Below are positions 9,097-18,121 of a stretch of 64,000 nt of DNA, one piece after another. A program made the translations under genes and the position numbers. Source of the stretch: Bartonella sp. DB5-6 (GTDB taxonomy: Bacteria > Pseudomonadota > Alphaproteobacteria > Rhizobiales > Rhizobiaceae); the NCBI RefSeq assembly GCF_000278115.1, contig NZ_JH725118.1, forward strand, positions 89,353 through 153,352, in the 5' to 3' direction. A model generated the notes under the pieces. The model was not told the DNA's origin, searched no databases, and saw only the letters and a program-made list of their open reading frames with translations. Numbering within the stretch: position 1 is the stretch's first letter; each line of letters begins with the position of its first letter.

Positions 9097-9975
9097 ATGA
9101 AAAAAATTCAAATACTTATAAACTTACAAAATATCGCAACTTTTTTTTATAAAAAATTTTTAGTTACTTTAATCTTAACATTCATATTTTTAGAATTTTT
9201 TAACATCGCTGTCAGTGCTCAAAAAAAACAAAACGCATATCTTTTTTCAACATCTTGGCATGAATCAGATGGTGGTTGTATCAGATTAGCTATTACCGAA
9301 CCCTCTCTTTCTGGAATAAGAGACGGTATTATTGAAATTCTTCTTAAACCAGGATGGAAAACCTACTGGAGGAATCCAGGAAATTCAGGCTTTGCACCAT
9401 TTTTTACCTTCAACCAACAAGTTTCTTATGAAATCTTTTATCCCACACCACAGCTTTATGAAACCGAAAATGACTGGTCATTAGGCTATAAAGATAAAGT
9501 GGTATTACCCTTCAGTATTTTCGGTTCAAGCAAAAATTTAAGTGGCACTTTAACTCTTGGATTATGTCATAAAATCTGTCTTCCGCTTACTGTTGATTTT
9601 GATTTTTCTCTATCCGTTCAAAAAAACAAACACCTCCCGTTATCCCTATTAAAAAAAGCTCAAAATACCTTACCCCATACAACGCATCCTGAATTTAAAA
9701 TAAGCGCTGAAAAAGAGAGACACACCCTTTTCATCAAAATACAAAATAATAACAAAATCATACCTTCTTCTCTTTTTTTAGACGGAGGAGAAATGCAAAT
9801 TGGACCAGCAAAAAAAGTGATTGAAAACGCAGAATATACACTCTTTAGTGCTCCCATCTCCTTCACACCAAAGGAAATAAACCAAACAGTTTTTTATACA
9901 GTTGCCTTTAAAAATTATGCCTTAAGTGGAACATTCATACTCCATACGCAATCAAACTCTCTTGCTACTCCGTGA
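9097..9975 (+). CDS. Orphan DsbD-type N-terminal domain protein
   Basis: A 292-residue exported protein. After a lysine-rich start, a hydrophobic segment (about residues 17-41) ending in AVSAQ acts as signal peptide or anchor. The rest resembles the periplasmic alpha domain of DsbD/ScsB proteins: LKPGWKTYWRNPG and GLCHKICLP, the latter carrying the cysteine pair in a C-x3-C arrangement. The transmembrane beta domain and thioredoxin-like gamma domain of full DsbD are absent, so this is a stand-alone receiver domain. It probably takes part in periplasmic thiol-disulfide exchange; the partner is not adjacent. DsbB is encoded at 60468 in the same window. Confidence 0.75.
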   Translation: MKKIQILINLQNIATFFYKKFLVTLILTFIFLEFFNIAVSAQKKQNAYLFSTSWHESDGGCIRLAITEPSLSGIRDGIIEILLKPGWKTYWRNPGNSGFAPFFTFNQQVSYEIFYPTPQLYETENDWSLGYKDKVVLPFSIFGSSKNLSGTLTLGLCHKICLPLTVDFDFSLSVQKNKHLPLSLLKKAQNTLPHTTHPEFKISAEKERHTLFIKIQNNNKIIPSSLFLDGGEMQIGPAKKVIENAEYTLFSAPISFTPKEINQTVFYTVAFKNYALSGTFILHTQSNSLATP

Positions 9976-9988
9976 TAAAAGACAAAGA

Positions 9989-10456
9989 TTATGTCGGAAA
10001 GCATCCATTTTCGCGGTATTTGGTAATTGCTTTCCGAGCGAGTGCATCTGCACGCTCATTATCTGGATGTCCCGCATGCCCTTTTACCCAATGCCATCTG
10101 ATAGTATGATGAGAACAAACATCTTCAAGAGCTTGCCATAACTCCACATTTTTCACAGGATTATTTGACGCCGTACGCCAATGATTTTTCTTCCAACCTT
10201 CAAGCCACTTAGAGATACCGTTGCGCACATACACAGAGTCTGTATAGAGATCGACAGAACAGGGTTCTTTAAGCGCCTTCAATGCATAAATAGCTGCCAT
10301 CAATTCCATTTGATTATTGGTCGTGTGCACTTGTCCACCATAAAGTTCACGTTCATGACCATTCCAGCGTAAAACTGCTCCCCATCCTCCAACTCCAGGA
10401 TTACCAGAGCAAGCACCATCTGTATAAATTTCCACGACTTTTTGTTGATTTAACAT
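9989..10456 (-). CDS. rnhA: Ribonuclease HI
   Basis: Cleaves the RNA strand of RNA-DNA hybrids, acting in primer and R-loop removal. The catalytic acidic residues are visible in [27 protein letters not shown] and NERADALA, with the conserved [12 protein letters not shown] loop. I chose the ATG at 10456 ([14 protein letters not shown], 155 residues). A TTG at 10465 would overlap the thrB stop by two bases and add three residues. It is the last gene of the ispH-thrB-rnhA cluster, a conserved order in rhizobia. Confidence 0.95.
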   Translation of the reverse strand: MLNQQKVVEIYTDGACSGNPGVGGWGAVLRWNGHERELYGGQVHTTNNQMELMAAIYALKALKEPCSVDLYTDSVYVRNGISKWLEGWKKNHWRTASNNPVKNVELWQALEDVCSHHTIRWHWVKGHAGHPDNERADALARKAITKYRENGCFPT

Positions 10457-10461
10457 AAAAT

Positions 10462-11421
10462 TCAAAAACCCAATTCACTGAGTGAATCTATACTACTGAA
10501 AAAACATAGCTTGTGCCAATATTCACGTGGGTCTTTCTTAATCACAAAACTATCCGGCGGTGTATTAAACCAATCATAAAGGCGTGTGAGAAGAAAACGT
10601 AAAGACGCACCACGTGCCAATAAAATAATCGCCTTTAATTCTAAGGGAAGCAATGGCCTTATTTTTTGATAGCTTTCCAATAACTTATGTGCTTTTGAGA
10701 GACTATAGGAATGATCTTGTTCAAAACACCAAGCATTCAAGCAGATTGCTAAATCATAAGCCCAAAAATCATTACAAGCAAAATAAAAGTCTATAATACC
10801 AGAAAGATGGTGATTCAAAAAAAACACGTTATCATTGAATAAATCAGCATGAATAATGCCTGTTGGCAAATCTGACGGCCAATTTTTGTGTAAAAAAGCC
10901 AATTCCATATCAATTTTTTGCCCAAACTCCTTTAACAATGCATCTTTGCTCATTTGGCAATGTTTCCACAATAACTTCCAGTCCATAACAGAAAGGGTAT
11001 TTTTACGGCTGAGTGTAAAATCCCGTCCTGCTAAATGCAGCTGCGCTAAACTCGTTCCAACTTCACCACAATGGCATATATTGGGCTGACGAATCCACAT
11101 CCCTTCCAAAAAAGTAATAATAGCTGCAGGGCGTCCTGCTAGTTCACCAATCGTTGTCCCATCACTTTGTACCACTGGTTGAGGACAAGGAATTCCACGC
11201 CGGCTTAAATGCTGCATAAGGCTGCAAAAAAAGGGTAAATCATTTTTTGAAATACGTTTTTCATAAAGTGTGAGAACAAACCTCCCTTCTGTTGTATACA
11301 GTATGAAATTAGAATTTTCTATTCCCTCCTCTATCCCTTGATAGGACAAAAGCGAACCTATCGAATAACGTTTCAAAAATACCTTCAAATCATTTGGATG
11401 GATATTTGTATAAACTGCCAT
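10462..11421 (-). CDS. thrB: Homoserine kinase (aminoglycoside-phosphotransferase fold)
   Basis: Phosphorylates homoserine to O-phosphohomoserine, the substrate of ThrC. The 319-residue protein is the alphaproteobacterial type with an APH/choline-kinase fold rather than a GHMP kinase. The opening [17 protein letters not shown] is typical. The catalytic loop reads [12 protein letters not shown] and the metal motif reads [17 protein letters not shown]. The ATG overlaps the ispH stop in TAATG, indicating translational coupling. rnhA follows immediately. Confidence 0.93.
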   Translation of the reverse strand: MAVYTNIHPNDLKVFLKRYSIGSLLSYQGIEEGIENSNFILYTTEGRFVLTLYEKRISKNDLPFFCSLMQHLSRRGIPCPQPVVQSDGTTIGELAGRPAAIITFLEGMWIRQPNICHCGEVGTSLAQLHLAGRDFTLSRKNTLSVMDWKLLWKHCQMSKDALLKEFGQKIDMELAFLHKNWPSDLPTGIIHADLFNDNVFFLNHHLSGIIDFYFACNDFWAYDLAICLNAWCFEQDHSYSLSKAHKLLESYQKIRPLLPLELKAIILLARGASLRFLLTRLYDWFNTPPDSFVIKKDPREYWHKLCFFSSIDSLSELGF

Positions 11422-12476
11422 TATTTTGCTTTCGTCATAGGCATGTGTGTATTCTGATTTTCATTTTTCAGCGTCTTAGCTCGACCATTAACAAAAGTCA
11501 TATCTTGAGGTGTTAAAGTGATATCACGTAATTCGCGACTCACCAAAAATGTTTCTGTTTCCACCACTGTTTCTGCTAATTCTATTGTAACGTCATAACG
11601 CTCACGAAAAGCTGAAATGATTTCATCAATAATAATTTCGGGAGCAGAAGCCCCCGCTGAAAGACTTACAACGGAAAGAACTCCCAGACGATTAAAATCA
11701 ATTTCATTAGCACGCTGAACTAAAACAGCCCGTTGCGCACCAAACCTTTCAGCAACTTCTACCAAACGTCGCGAATTAGAGGAATTGGGCGCTCCAACAA
11801 TCAAAAACAAATCACTCCCCAACGCTGCTGCCTTAACAGCATCTTGTCTGTTCGTAGTAGCATAGCAAATTGATTCAGCAGCTGGAGCTTCTAATTTAGG
11901 AAAACGCCGTTGTAGTACAGCGAGAACCTCTGCTGTATCTTCAACAGAAAGTGTCGTTTGTGTAACAAATCCTAATTTATCTGGATTATTTGGTTGATAA
12001 TGTAAAGCATCTTCAATCGTTTCAATTAATGTCACAGCTCCTTTTTCAAGCTGTCCCATTGTTCCTATCACCTCAGGATGACCAGAATGACCAATCAATA
12101 TAACGTGACGTCCATGACGTTGATGCCGTATTGCTTGTTTATGAACTTTAGAGACCAACGGACATGTTGCATCGAGATAAAACAAATTATAGCGACGTGC
12201 CTCTTCTGGTACAGACTTCGGTACGCCGTGGGCAGAAAATACAATAGGTTGACTGCGGTGTTCTTCTGGAATCTCATCAAGTTCTTCAACAAAAACAGCA
12301 CCATGTTGCTGCAATCCTTCAACCACATAGCGATTGTGCACAATTTCATGACGAACATACACTGGAGCACCATATTTTTTTAATGCAAGAAGGACAATCT
12401 GAATAGCACGATCAACCCCAGCACAAAAGCCACGCGGACCGCAAAGACGTATTGTCAAAGGAGGAAGTACATACAT
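11421..12476 (-). CDS. ispH: 4-hydroxy-3-methylbut-2-enyl diphosphate reductase
   Basis: Last enzyme of the MEP isoprenoid pathway, making IPP and DMAPP from HMBPP with a [4Fe-4S] cluster. The three cluster cysteines are visible: C18 in GPRGFCAGVDRAI, one in LDATCPLVSKVH and one in ESICYATTNRQ. TQTTLS and the NSSNSRRLVE loop also fit IspH. The 351-residue protein has a short non-conserved C-terminal tail rich in N, T and M. It heads the cluster with thrB and rnhA. dxs and ispE of the same pathway are elsewhere in the window. Confidence 0.96.
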   Translation of the reverse strand: MYVLPPLTIRLCGPRGFCAGVDRAIQIVLLALKKYGAPVYVRHEIVHNRYVVEGLQQHGAVFVEELDEIPEEHRSQPIVFSAHGVPKSVPEEARRYNLFYLDATCPLVSKVHKQAIRHQRHGRHVILIGHSGHPEVIGTMGQLEKGAVTLIETIEDALHYQPNNPDKLGFVTQTTLSVEDTAEVLAVLQRRFPKLEAPAAESICYATTNRQDAVKAAALGSDLFLIVGAPNSSNSRRLVEVAERFGAQRAVLVQRANEIDFNRLGVLSVVSLSAGASAPEIIIDEIISAFRERYDVTIELAETVVETETFLVSRELRDITLTPQDMTFVNGRAKTLKNENQNTHMPMTKAK

Positions 12477-12662
12477 AAACTATCCTTAATATCTATACCT
12501 TTAACCATATGTTCAAACGGGCTATCTTTATGCACTACACAAACAGTGTAAAGAGAAAAACCGTCACTATCACCCTCTTCTACAATAGTACACCATAGAA
12601 AGCACTCTTATGACATTTTCTTCAGGCAAAAAGCTTTTTTAATTGCTCTCTCTTTCATTGTA

Positions 12663-13598
12663 TTAGAGAATAAAAAAGTACCATACAAGAGATTCAATCA
12701 AAAGAATTCCAAAAAGAGAAGCTAAATAAAATAGCGAAAAGAAAAACATTTTTTTTGCCATTAAAATAGTTTCATCATGCCTATCAGTTTTCCACAAGCG
12801 GTAGGCAAAATAAACGAAGATAATGCTCAAAATTGTCGAAAAAATACCATAAAAAATTCCTGCAAAACCTATAATGTAAGGGCCTGCAGCACATATTGCC
12901 ATAAGCACAGTATAAAATAAGATCTGTTTTTTTGTTGAATGCTCACCTCGTACATTAGGCATCATAGGAATGCCTGCTGCATTATAATCAAGAGAGGAAA
13001 ATAAAGAAAGAGACCAAAAATGCGGAGGAGTCCACATAAAAATGATCAAAAATAATAAAAAGCTCTCAATACTCACTGTACCCGTTGTCACAGCCCATCC
13101 AATCATTGGTGGGAAGGCACCAGCTGCACCACCAATAACAATATTGTGCGGCGTGATACGTTTTAGCCAAATCGTATAGATAACAACATAAAAGAAAATT
13201 GTGAACGCAAGCAAAAGTGCTGCAAACCAATTAATGAAACGCCCCATAATTAATACAGAAAGTATAGAAAGAACCATGCCAAAAATAAACGCCTTCTTAG
13301 GGCTGATTTTGCCAGTAGGAACGGGGCGATTTTTGGTACGTTCCATCATAGCGTCAATGTCAGCATCATACCACATATTAAGTGCTCCCGCACCACCACC
13401 ACCTATAGCAATACACAATATTGCTAAAAAACCATAAAATGGATTCACAGAAACAGGTGATATCACAAGTCCAACCAAAGCTGTAAATACAACAAGTGAC
13501 ATCACCCGTGGTTTTAATAACGTGATATAATCACCAATACTGGATTTTGGTGGAGTTGATCTACCACTTGCAGCCGATAATTCTCTTAGAACAGACAT
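12663..13598 (-). CDS. ctaB: Protoheme IX farnesyltransferase (heme O synthase)
   Basis: Farnesylates protoheme to heme O for heme-copper oxidases. It is a UbiA-superfamily polytopic membrane protein of about 311 residues with nine or so helices. The first aspartate-rich motif is NMWYDADIDAMMERTKNRP, and the second cytoplasmic loop contains SLDYNAAGIPMMPNVRG. I prefer the ATG at 13598 (MSVLRELS); a TTG three codons upstream preceded by AAAGG is an alternative. In related alphaproteobacteria, as I recall, ctaB sits inside an aa3 oxidase operon at this position, but no oxidase subunit genes flank it here. Confidence 0.93.
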   Translation of the reverse strand: MSVLRELSAASGRSTPPKSSIGDYITLLKPRVMSLVVFTALVGLVISPVSVNPFYGFLAILCIAIGGGGAGALNMWYDADIDAMMERTKNRPVPTGKISPKKAFIFGMVLSILSVLIMGRFINWFAALLLAFTIFFYVVIYTIWLKRITPHNIVIGGAAGAFPPMIGWAVTTGTVSIESFLLFLIIFMWTPPHFWSLSLFSSLDYNAAGIPMMPNVRGEHSTKKQILFYTVLMAICAAGPYIIGFAGIFYGIFSTILSIIFVYFAYRLWKTDRHDETILMAKKMFFFSLFYLASLFGILLIESLVWYFFIL

Positions 13599-13993
13599 TC
13601 CACTCAAAAGCCTTTTTCATTTCTGTCATCCACAAGACAAATACTATCTAGCATGCGCGAATGACCAATTAATATCATAGTGTTTTGAAAACATATAGGA
13701 TACCTCTCTTGTACGTGTCCCCTAAAAACAGATGAAAATATTCGCAACAAAAATACATTTTTTCAATACACATTATTTATTATAAAAACGTACCGTAAAA
13801 ATAATCATACCAAACATTATAAAGCAAAGCTAATAACCTTTTCTGCTATGACATTTTTGCTACTTTTTTATTTCATGCATATGGATTAATATGTTTGGGC
13901 AGATAATGATTTTGTGTTATAATTTCGGCTCGAGAACTTATTTTATGTAGAGCTACGTATAATAATGCAGTGTTGATATGGTTGGGACTTTCT
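13599..13993. other. Divergent intergenic region between ctaB and the IalB-like gene
   Basis: About 390 bases serving both divergent genes. It is AT-rich with many possible promoter hexamers, none decisive, and no coding frame of note. Confidence 0.4.
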
Positions 13994-14533
13994 GTGGTAC
14001 TTTATAAATTGCTCAAAAAAACTTTCTTTGTTTGTGTTGTTATTTACACGCTCTATAGTGCTTCTATCAATCATGCACTTGCACAAACATCTCATGAACA
14101 AAATGTTCCTGCTCCACAAAATTACGGTGCATGGACAAAAATTTGTTCTCTGCCTCCAGGTACACCTAATATGCAATGTGAAGTTGTACAAAATGTACAT
14201 ACACAAAATCGTCATGACATCACTCTCCGTGTTACGTTTTATAAACTCCCTAAAAATCAAGGAGCTTTGATGCGCGTTTTTGTTCCAATCCGCGTTGAAT
14301 TGCGCCCTGGTATTGGTCTTAAAATTGATGATAAAAATATGGGAAGAGTAGAATATCGCCGTTGTCTTGGTGATAATTGTGTTGCTGAAGCTGTCCTTAG
14401 GGAAGATATACTACAGCTCTTTTTTAAAGGTAAGATGGCAACTTACTTTATTTTTACAACTCCTGAGCAAGCAGTTGGAGGACCTGTTGATCTCCATGGT
14501 CTTAGTGATGCCTATGCAACTTTACCAACATAA
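13994..14533 (+). CDS. IalB-family invasion-associated protein
   Basis: A 179-residue exported protein of the invasion-associated locus B family. The signal peptide has a basic start (KLLKK), a hydrophobic core and a cut near HALAQ. The mature part has the family pattern YGAWTKIC, a cysteine in MQCEVVQ, a central ALMRVFVPIRVELRPGIGL strand pair and a second cysteine pair RRCLGDNC, consistent with two disulfides. Founder IalB promotes erythrocyte association in Bartonella; this is probably a paralogue or the housekeeping member, so I give no symbol. I chose GTG at 13994, preceded by GGGA; GTG at 13970 would add eight hydrophobic residues. Confidence 0.82.
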   Translation: MVLYKLLKKTFFVCVVIYTLYSASINHALAQTSHEQNVPAPQNYGAWTKICSLPPGTPNMQCEVVQNVHTQNRHDITLRVTFYKLPKNQGALMRVFVPIRVELRPGIGLKIDDKNMGRVEYRRCLGDNCVAEAVLREDILQLFFKGKMATYFIFTTPEQAVGGPVDLHGLSDAYATLPT

Positions 14534-14640
14534 TAAAATTTACGCACATTAAATGATTACAATCTCATAGCATACTTTACAACTTCTTAAAAAAGCCAAA
14601 TAGGAATTTTCCAAGTTCCCATAAAAATAGGGTAACCACT

Positions 14641-16059
14641 ATGAAATCACTGATTGACTATTTTGATATTGCCTCGTCTAAAGTGCAATCACTTGTAAAA
14701 GAAACGCTTCATCACGCTGATGATGGTGAACTTTACCTAGAATATACAGAAAGCGAAACGCTTTTATTTGACAATGGACAGCTTAAAAACGGCTCCTTTC
14801 ATCAAGATATGGGGTTTGGTCTGCGTGTTGTTGCTGGAGAAGCTACCGGATATGCACACTCTAGTGAATTATCAGCTGCTGCACTCAAACGTGCCAGTGA
14901 AGCAGCGAAAGCTGTTACTTATAATAATCATGCAGGACCTTATAATGCAGCACCTCAAAGAACAAATAAGAGACTTTATCAACCTCATAACCCCCTTGTT
15001 GCTCCATCATTTGAGAAAAAAAGTGCACTTTTGCAAAAAATTGATGCTTATTTACGAGCAAAAAATGATAAATTGCATCAAGTTACTGTTTCTCTTTCCG
15101 GTTCACTACAGCATGTCGAAATTCTACGTGCAGATGAACATCTAGTTCGTGATATTCGCCCTCTTGTGCGGCTTTCTATATCTGTAGTTGCCGCTGATGG
15201 TAATCGGCGTGAAAATGGCTTCTATGGATGTGGCGGGCGGCAAGCCTTTGACCAATTCATTAGTGAAGAAAATTGGAAAAAGGCTGCTGATGAAGCCTTG
15301 CGTATGGCTCTCATAAACTTAGAAGCAGAAGCAGCACCAGCCGGAACATTTGATGTTGTCTTAGCCAATGGATGGCCAGGCGTTATGCTTCATGAAGCCG
15401 TAGGACATGGTTTGGAAGGGGATTTTAACCGCAAAAAAACATCTGCTTTTGCTGGACTCTTGGGAAAACAAATTGCCGCAAAAGGTGTTACCGTTGTTGA
15501 TGATGGTACAATTCCTCAATGTCGTGGCTCACTCACCGTCGATGATGAAGGCACACCTTCAGGATATAATGTTCTTATTGAAGATGGAAAACTTGTTGGT
15601 TACATGCAAGACAGACTCAATGCTCGTCTTATGGGGGTTACTCCAACCGGAAACGGACGTCGTGAATCTTATGCACATGCACCAATGCCGAGAATGACAA
15701 ATACGATCATGTTAGGAGGAGACAAAACACCTGAAGAAATTCTATCCTCACTCAAAAATGGTATCTATGCTGTTTCATTTGGCGGTGGACAAGTTGATAT
15801 CACTTCTGGAAAATTCGTCTTTGAATGTACCGAAGCTTACAGAGTGGAAAATGGTAAAATTGTAGCCCCAATCAAAGGGGCAACACTTATCGGGAATGGG
15901 CCAGATGCTATGAAGCGTATTACAATGATTGGAAATGATAGCAAACTTGATAATGGTATCGGTATGTGCGGAAAAGCCGGACAAAACGTTCCTGTTGGAG
16001 TCGGGCAACCTCACTTGCGAATCAATAATATGACAATTGGTGGGACAGCTCTTTCATAA
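14641..16059 (+). CDS. tldD: Metalloprotease TldD
   Basis: The catalytic subunit of the TldD/TldE (PmbA) zinc protease, which degrades unfolded or modified peptides; in Escherichia coli the pair matures microcin B17 and degrades CcdA. The 472-residue length is normal. The metal motif HExxxH is HEAVGH at 251-256, followed by GLEGDFNRKKTS. The FGLRVVAGEATGYA and YGCGGRQAF segments are family landmarks. TldE is not in the window. The ATG at 14641 follows AGGGTAACC. The gene is monocistronic as seen, convergent with the RNA methyltransferase gene at 16125. Confidence 0.95.
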   Translation: MKSLIDYFDIASSKVQSLVKETLHHADDGELYLEYTESETLLFDNGQLKNGSFHQDMGFGLRVVAGEATGYAHSSELSAAALKRASEAAKAVTYNNHAGPYNAAPQRTNKRLYQPHNPLVAPSFEKKSALLQKIDAYLRAKNDKLHQVTVSLSGSLQHVEILRADEHLVRDIRPLVRLSISVVAADGNRRENGFYGCGGRQAFDQFISEENWKKAADEALRMALINLEAEAAPAGTFDVVLANGWPGVMLHEAVGHGLEGDFNRKKTSAFAGLLGKQIAAKGVTVVDDGTIPQCRGSLTVDDEGTPSGYNVLIEDGKLVGYMQDRLNARLMGVTPTGNGRRESYAHAPMPRMTNTIMLGGDKTPEEILSSLKNGIYAVSFGGGQVDITSGKFVFECTEAYRVENGKIVAPIKGATLIGNGPDAMKRITMIGNDSKLDNGIGMCGKAGQNVPVGVGQPHLRINNMTIGGTALS

Positions 16060-16064
16060 AATAT

Positions 16065-16080
16065 ACCAAATGAACTTGGT
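16065..16080 (+). terminator. Short hairpin after tldD
   Basis: ACCAA and TTGGT form a 5-bp stem with a 6-base loop directly followed by TTTTAAAATTT, close to the tldD stop. It is small and weak but correctly placed between convergent genes. Confidence 0.3.
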
Positions 16081-16124
16081 TTTAAAATTTCTCAAATAAA
16101 TTCAGGAAAGCTTGTCGATTTAGG

Positions 16125-17378
16125 CTAAAGCTTCCAACTTGTCTTTACTTTGCGCTTGCTCAAAACAGCAACAATTTCAACATGTGGCGACCATAAAAAC
16201 TGATCAATCGGTATGATTTTTTCTACTGTATAACCACCTGCAACAAGAAGAGATAAATCACGAGAAAATGTAATAGGATTGCACGAAATAGCGACGACAC
16301 GTGGTATTGTTGCCTTAGCCAACTCACGTGCTTGCTCTTCTGCTCCAGCGCGTGGAGGATCAAAAACAACACACTCAAAATACTCAAGTTCCTTTACAGA
16401 AAGTGGGCAGCGAAAAAGGTCACGTTTTTCACAAGTTACTGTTTTTAAACCAGCAGCAAAACGTGCTGCTGAATCTAAATGTGCTAATGCTATTTCATCA
16501 TTTTCTACCGCATGAACATTCATTTTCTTAGCCATCCGCAATGCGAAAGTTCCAACTCCTGAAAACAAATCGGCAGCATTTTTTGCTTTTTTAAAATGAG
16601 TCAAAATAATATTGCTTATAGTATTTTCTGCTTCAAAAGTTGCTTGAAGAAACCTACCAGCCGGAAATTCAACACACACATCTCCAAAGTAAATCAATGG
16701 TTTTTCTTGTTCAACCAAAACTTCCCCTTCGACAGACAAACGTGTAATTCCAGACAAAATGGCTGCACGCACCATTTTCTGACGAACAGAATCGTGTCGT
16801 ATAACACAACCGCTTAAAGCAACATCAAAACCATTTTCAACGTGTGTTATCGTGATATGAAACCGTTTTACATGATTGCTTAGAAAAGCACATAACCTCC
16901 TCACATCATCCAACTTAGATATAAGCTCTGAGCGACTCACAGGACATTCTTTAAGAGCCACAATATCATGAGAAAAATGACGATTAAAACCAACTCTCTG
17001 ACCTTGTGGTGTCATAGATGCTGTTAAAGTAATTCGTCGGCGGCTATAGGGTTTACATTCAATTAAAGGTGAAATGGTAACATCAAGTCCATATCCTTTG
17101 AGCGCATCGACTACTAGCTGTCGTTTCCATATGCGATAAACATCGGCACGCCAATGCTGAAGTGCACACCCCCCACATTCTCCAAAATGCTGGCAAAGGG
17201 CATCAATACGTTCTGGTGATTTTTCCTTTAATGCTACGAGTGTAGCATATTTTCCATGAACAGCGATTTCAGCAAATTCTCTTGGTAAAGTAAAAGGAAC
17301 ATAAACAGATCCATGAGGTGTGTTGGAAACACCATGACCGTTCGTTTCAATATGGTCGATTATGACATTATCATTCAC
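16125..17378 (-). CDS. RlmD/TrmA-type 5-methyluridine RNA methyltransferase
   Basis: A 417-residue class I SAM-dependent enzyme methylating uracil C5 in RNA. It has an N-terminal TRAM-like beta domain and an iron-sulfur cysteine cluster in CQHFGECGGCALQHW with a further cysteine at ECKPYSRR. The SAM loop is AADLFSGVGTFALRMA, FDPPRAGAEEQ is the substrate-binding motif, and SCNPITFSRDL holds the catalytic cysteine. Whether it targets 23S rRNA or tRNA cannot be told from sequence alone. The start is GTG at 17378, overlapping the end of tlyA by eight bases. Confidence 0.88.
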   Translation of the reverse strand: MNDNVIIDHIETNGHGVSNTPHGSVYVPFTLPREFAEIAVHGKYATLVALKEKSPERIDALCQHFGECGGCALQHWRADVYRIWKRQLVVDALKGYGLDVTISPLIECKPYSRRRITLTASMTPQGQRVGFNRHFSHDIVALKECPVSRSELISKLDDVRRLCAFLSNHVKRFHITITHVENGFDVALSGCVIRHDSVRQKMVRAAILSGITRLSVEGEVLVEQEKPLIYFGDVCVEFPAGRFLQATFEAENTISNIILTHFKKAKNAADLFSGVGTFALRMAKKMNVHAVENDEIALAHLDSAARFAAGLKTVTCEKRDLFRCPLSVKELEYFECVVFDPPRAGAEEQARELAKATIPRVVAISCNPITFSRDLSLLVAGGYTVEKIIPIDQFLWSPHVEIVAVLSKRKVKTSWKL

Positions 17379-18120
17379 TCTTTTTTTCCCCGAATAATAA
17401 ATATTCTAAATTACCATCACCACCAACAATGGGTGAGGGAAGCAAACCTTTTGCACTCCATCCTATTTGCATATTCAACCAATTAAAAAGTTCTTCAGCA
17501 ACTTGTTTAGCCTTTGATGGATCTTTCAATATCCCTCCCTTACCAAGATGCTTACGGCCAATCTCAAATTGAGGTTTTACCAATAAAATAGCTTGTGCTC
17601 CCTTTTTGGCCAAAGATAAAACAGGAGGCAATGCAAGCTTGAGAGAAATAAAACTGACATCCGATACTATGAGATTAATTTCTCGGCCGTCTAAATGTTT
17701 TTGTTTCAAATCTCTCACATTCAAACCTTCTAATAAGGTTATAGCACTATTGCCTGATAAACGCACATCAAATTGATTATGACCAACATCAATGGCAATG
17801 ACATGAGCCACCCCACGTTCTAAAAGAACTTGCGTAAAACCACCTGTTGATGCACCAATATCAATGGCAGTCACTTTATCGGTGACAATCGGAAATGCAT
17901 CAAGTGCACTGATCAATTTTAACGCTGCACGTGAAACATAATTCTGTGCTGGATCGCAAACTATAATTTCCACATCATTAGAAATAATTTGCCCAGCTTT
18001 AACAACTATTTCGCCGTTAACCTTAACTGTTTTGCGCACGATAGCATCACGTGCTCGTGAGCGCGTCGTAAAAAAGTTTTTTTCAACTAAGAAAATATCA
18101 AGCCTTTTTTTGACGTACAT
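17371..18120 (-). CDS. tlyA: TlyA family rRNA methyltransferase
   Basis: A 249-residue protein with an N-terminal S4 RNA-binding domain (residues about 4-65, RLDIFLVEKNFFTTRSRARD) and an FtsJ/RrmJ-type methyltransferase domain with the SAM motif IDIGASTGGFTQVLLERG. TlyA of Mycobacterium 2'-O-methylates cytidines in 16S and 23S rRNA; older annotations call the family hemolysin A. It lies directly downstream of dxs (one intervening base) and overlaps the next methyltransferase gene, so the three form one transcription unit. Confidence 0.92.
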   Translation of the reverse strand: MYVKKRLDIFLVEKNFFTTRSRARDAIVRKTVKVNGEIVVKAGQIISNDVEIIVCDPAQNYVSRAALKLISALDAFPIVTDKVTAIDIGASTGGFTQVLLERGVAHVIAIDVGHNQFDVRLSGNSAITLLEGLNVRDLKQKHLDGREINLIVSDVSFISLKLALPPVLSLAKKGAQAILLVKPQFEIGRKHLGKGGILKDPSKAKQVAEELFNWLNMQIGWSAKGLLPSPIVGGDGNLEYLLFGEKKSE

Positions 18121-18121
18121 C

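Noticed and set aside
12078-12383. A 101-codon plus-strand frame opposite ispH
   Set aside because: It is a shadow of a highly conserved gene on the other strand.
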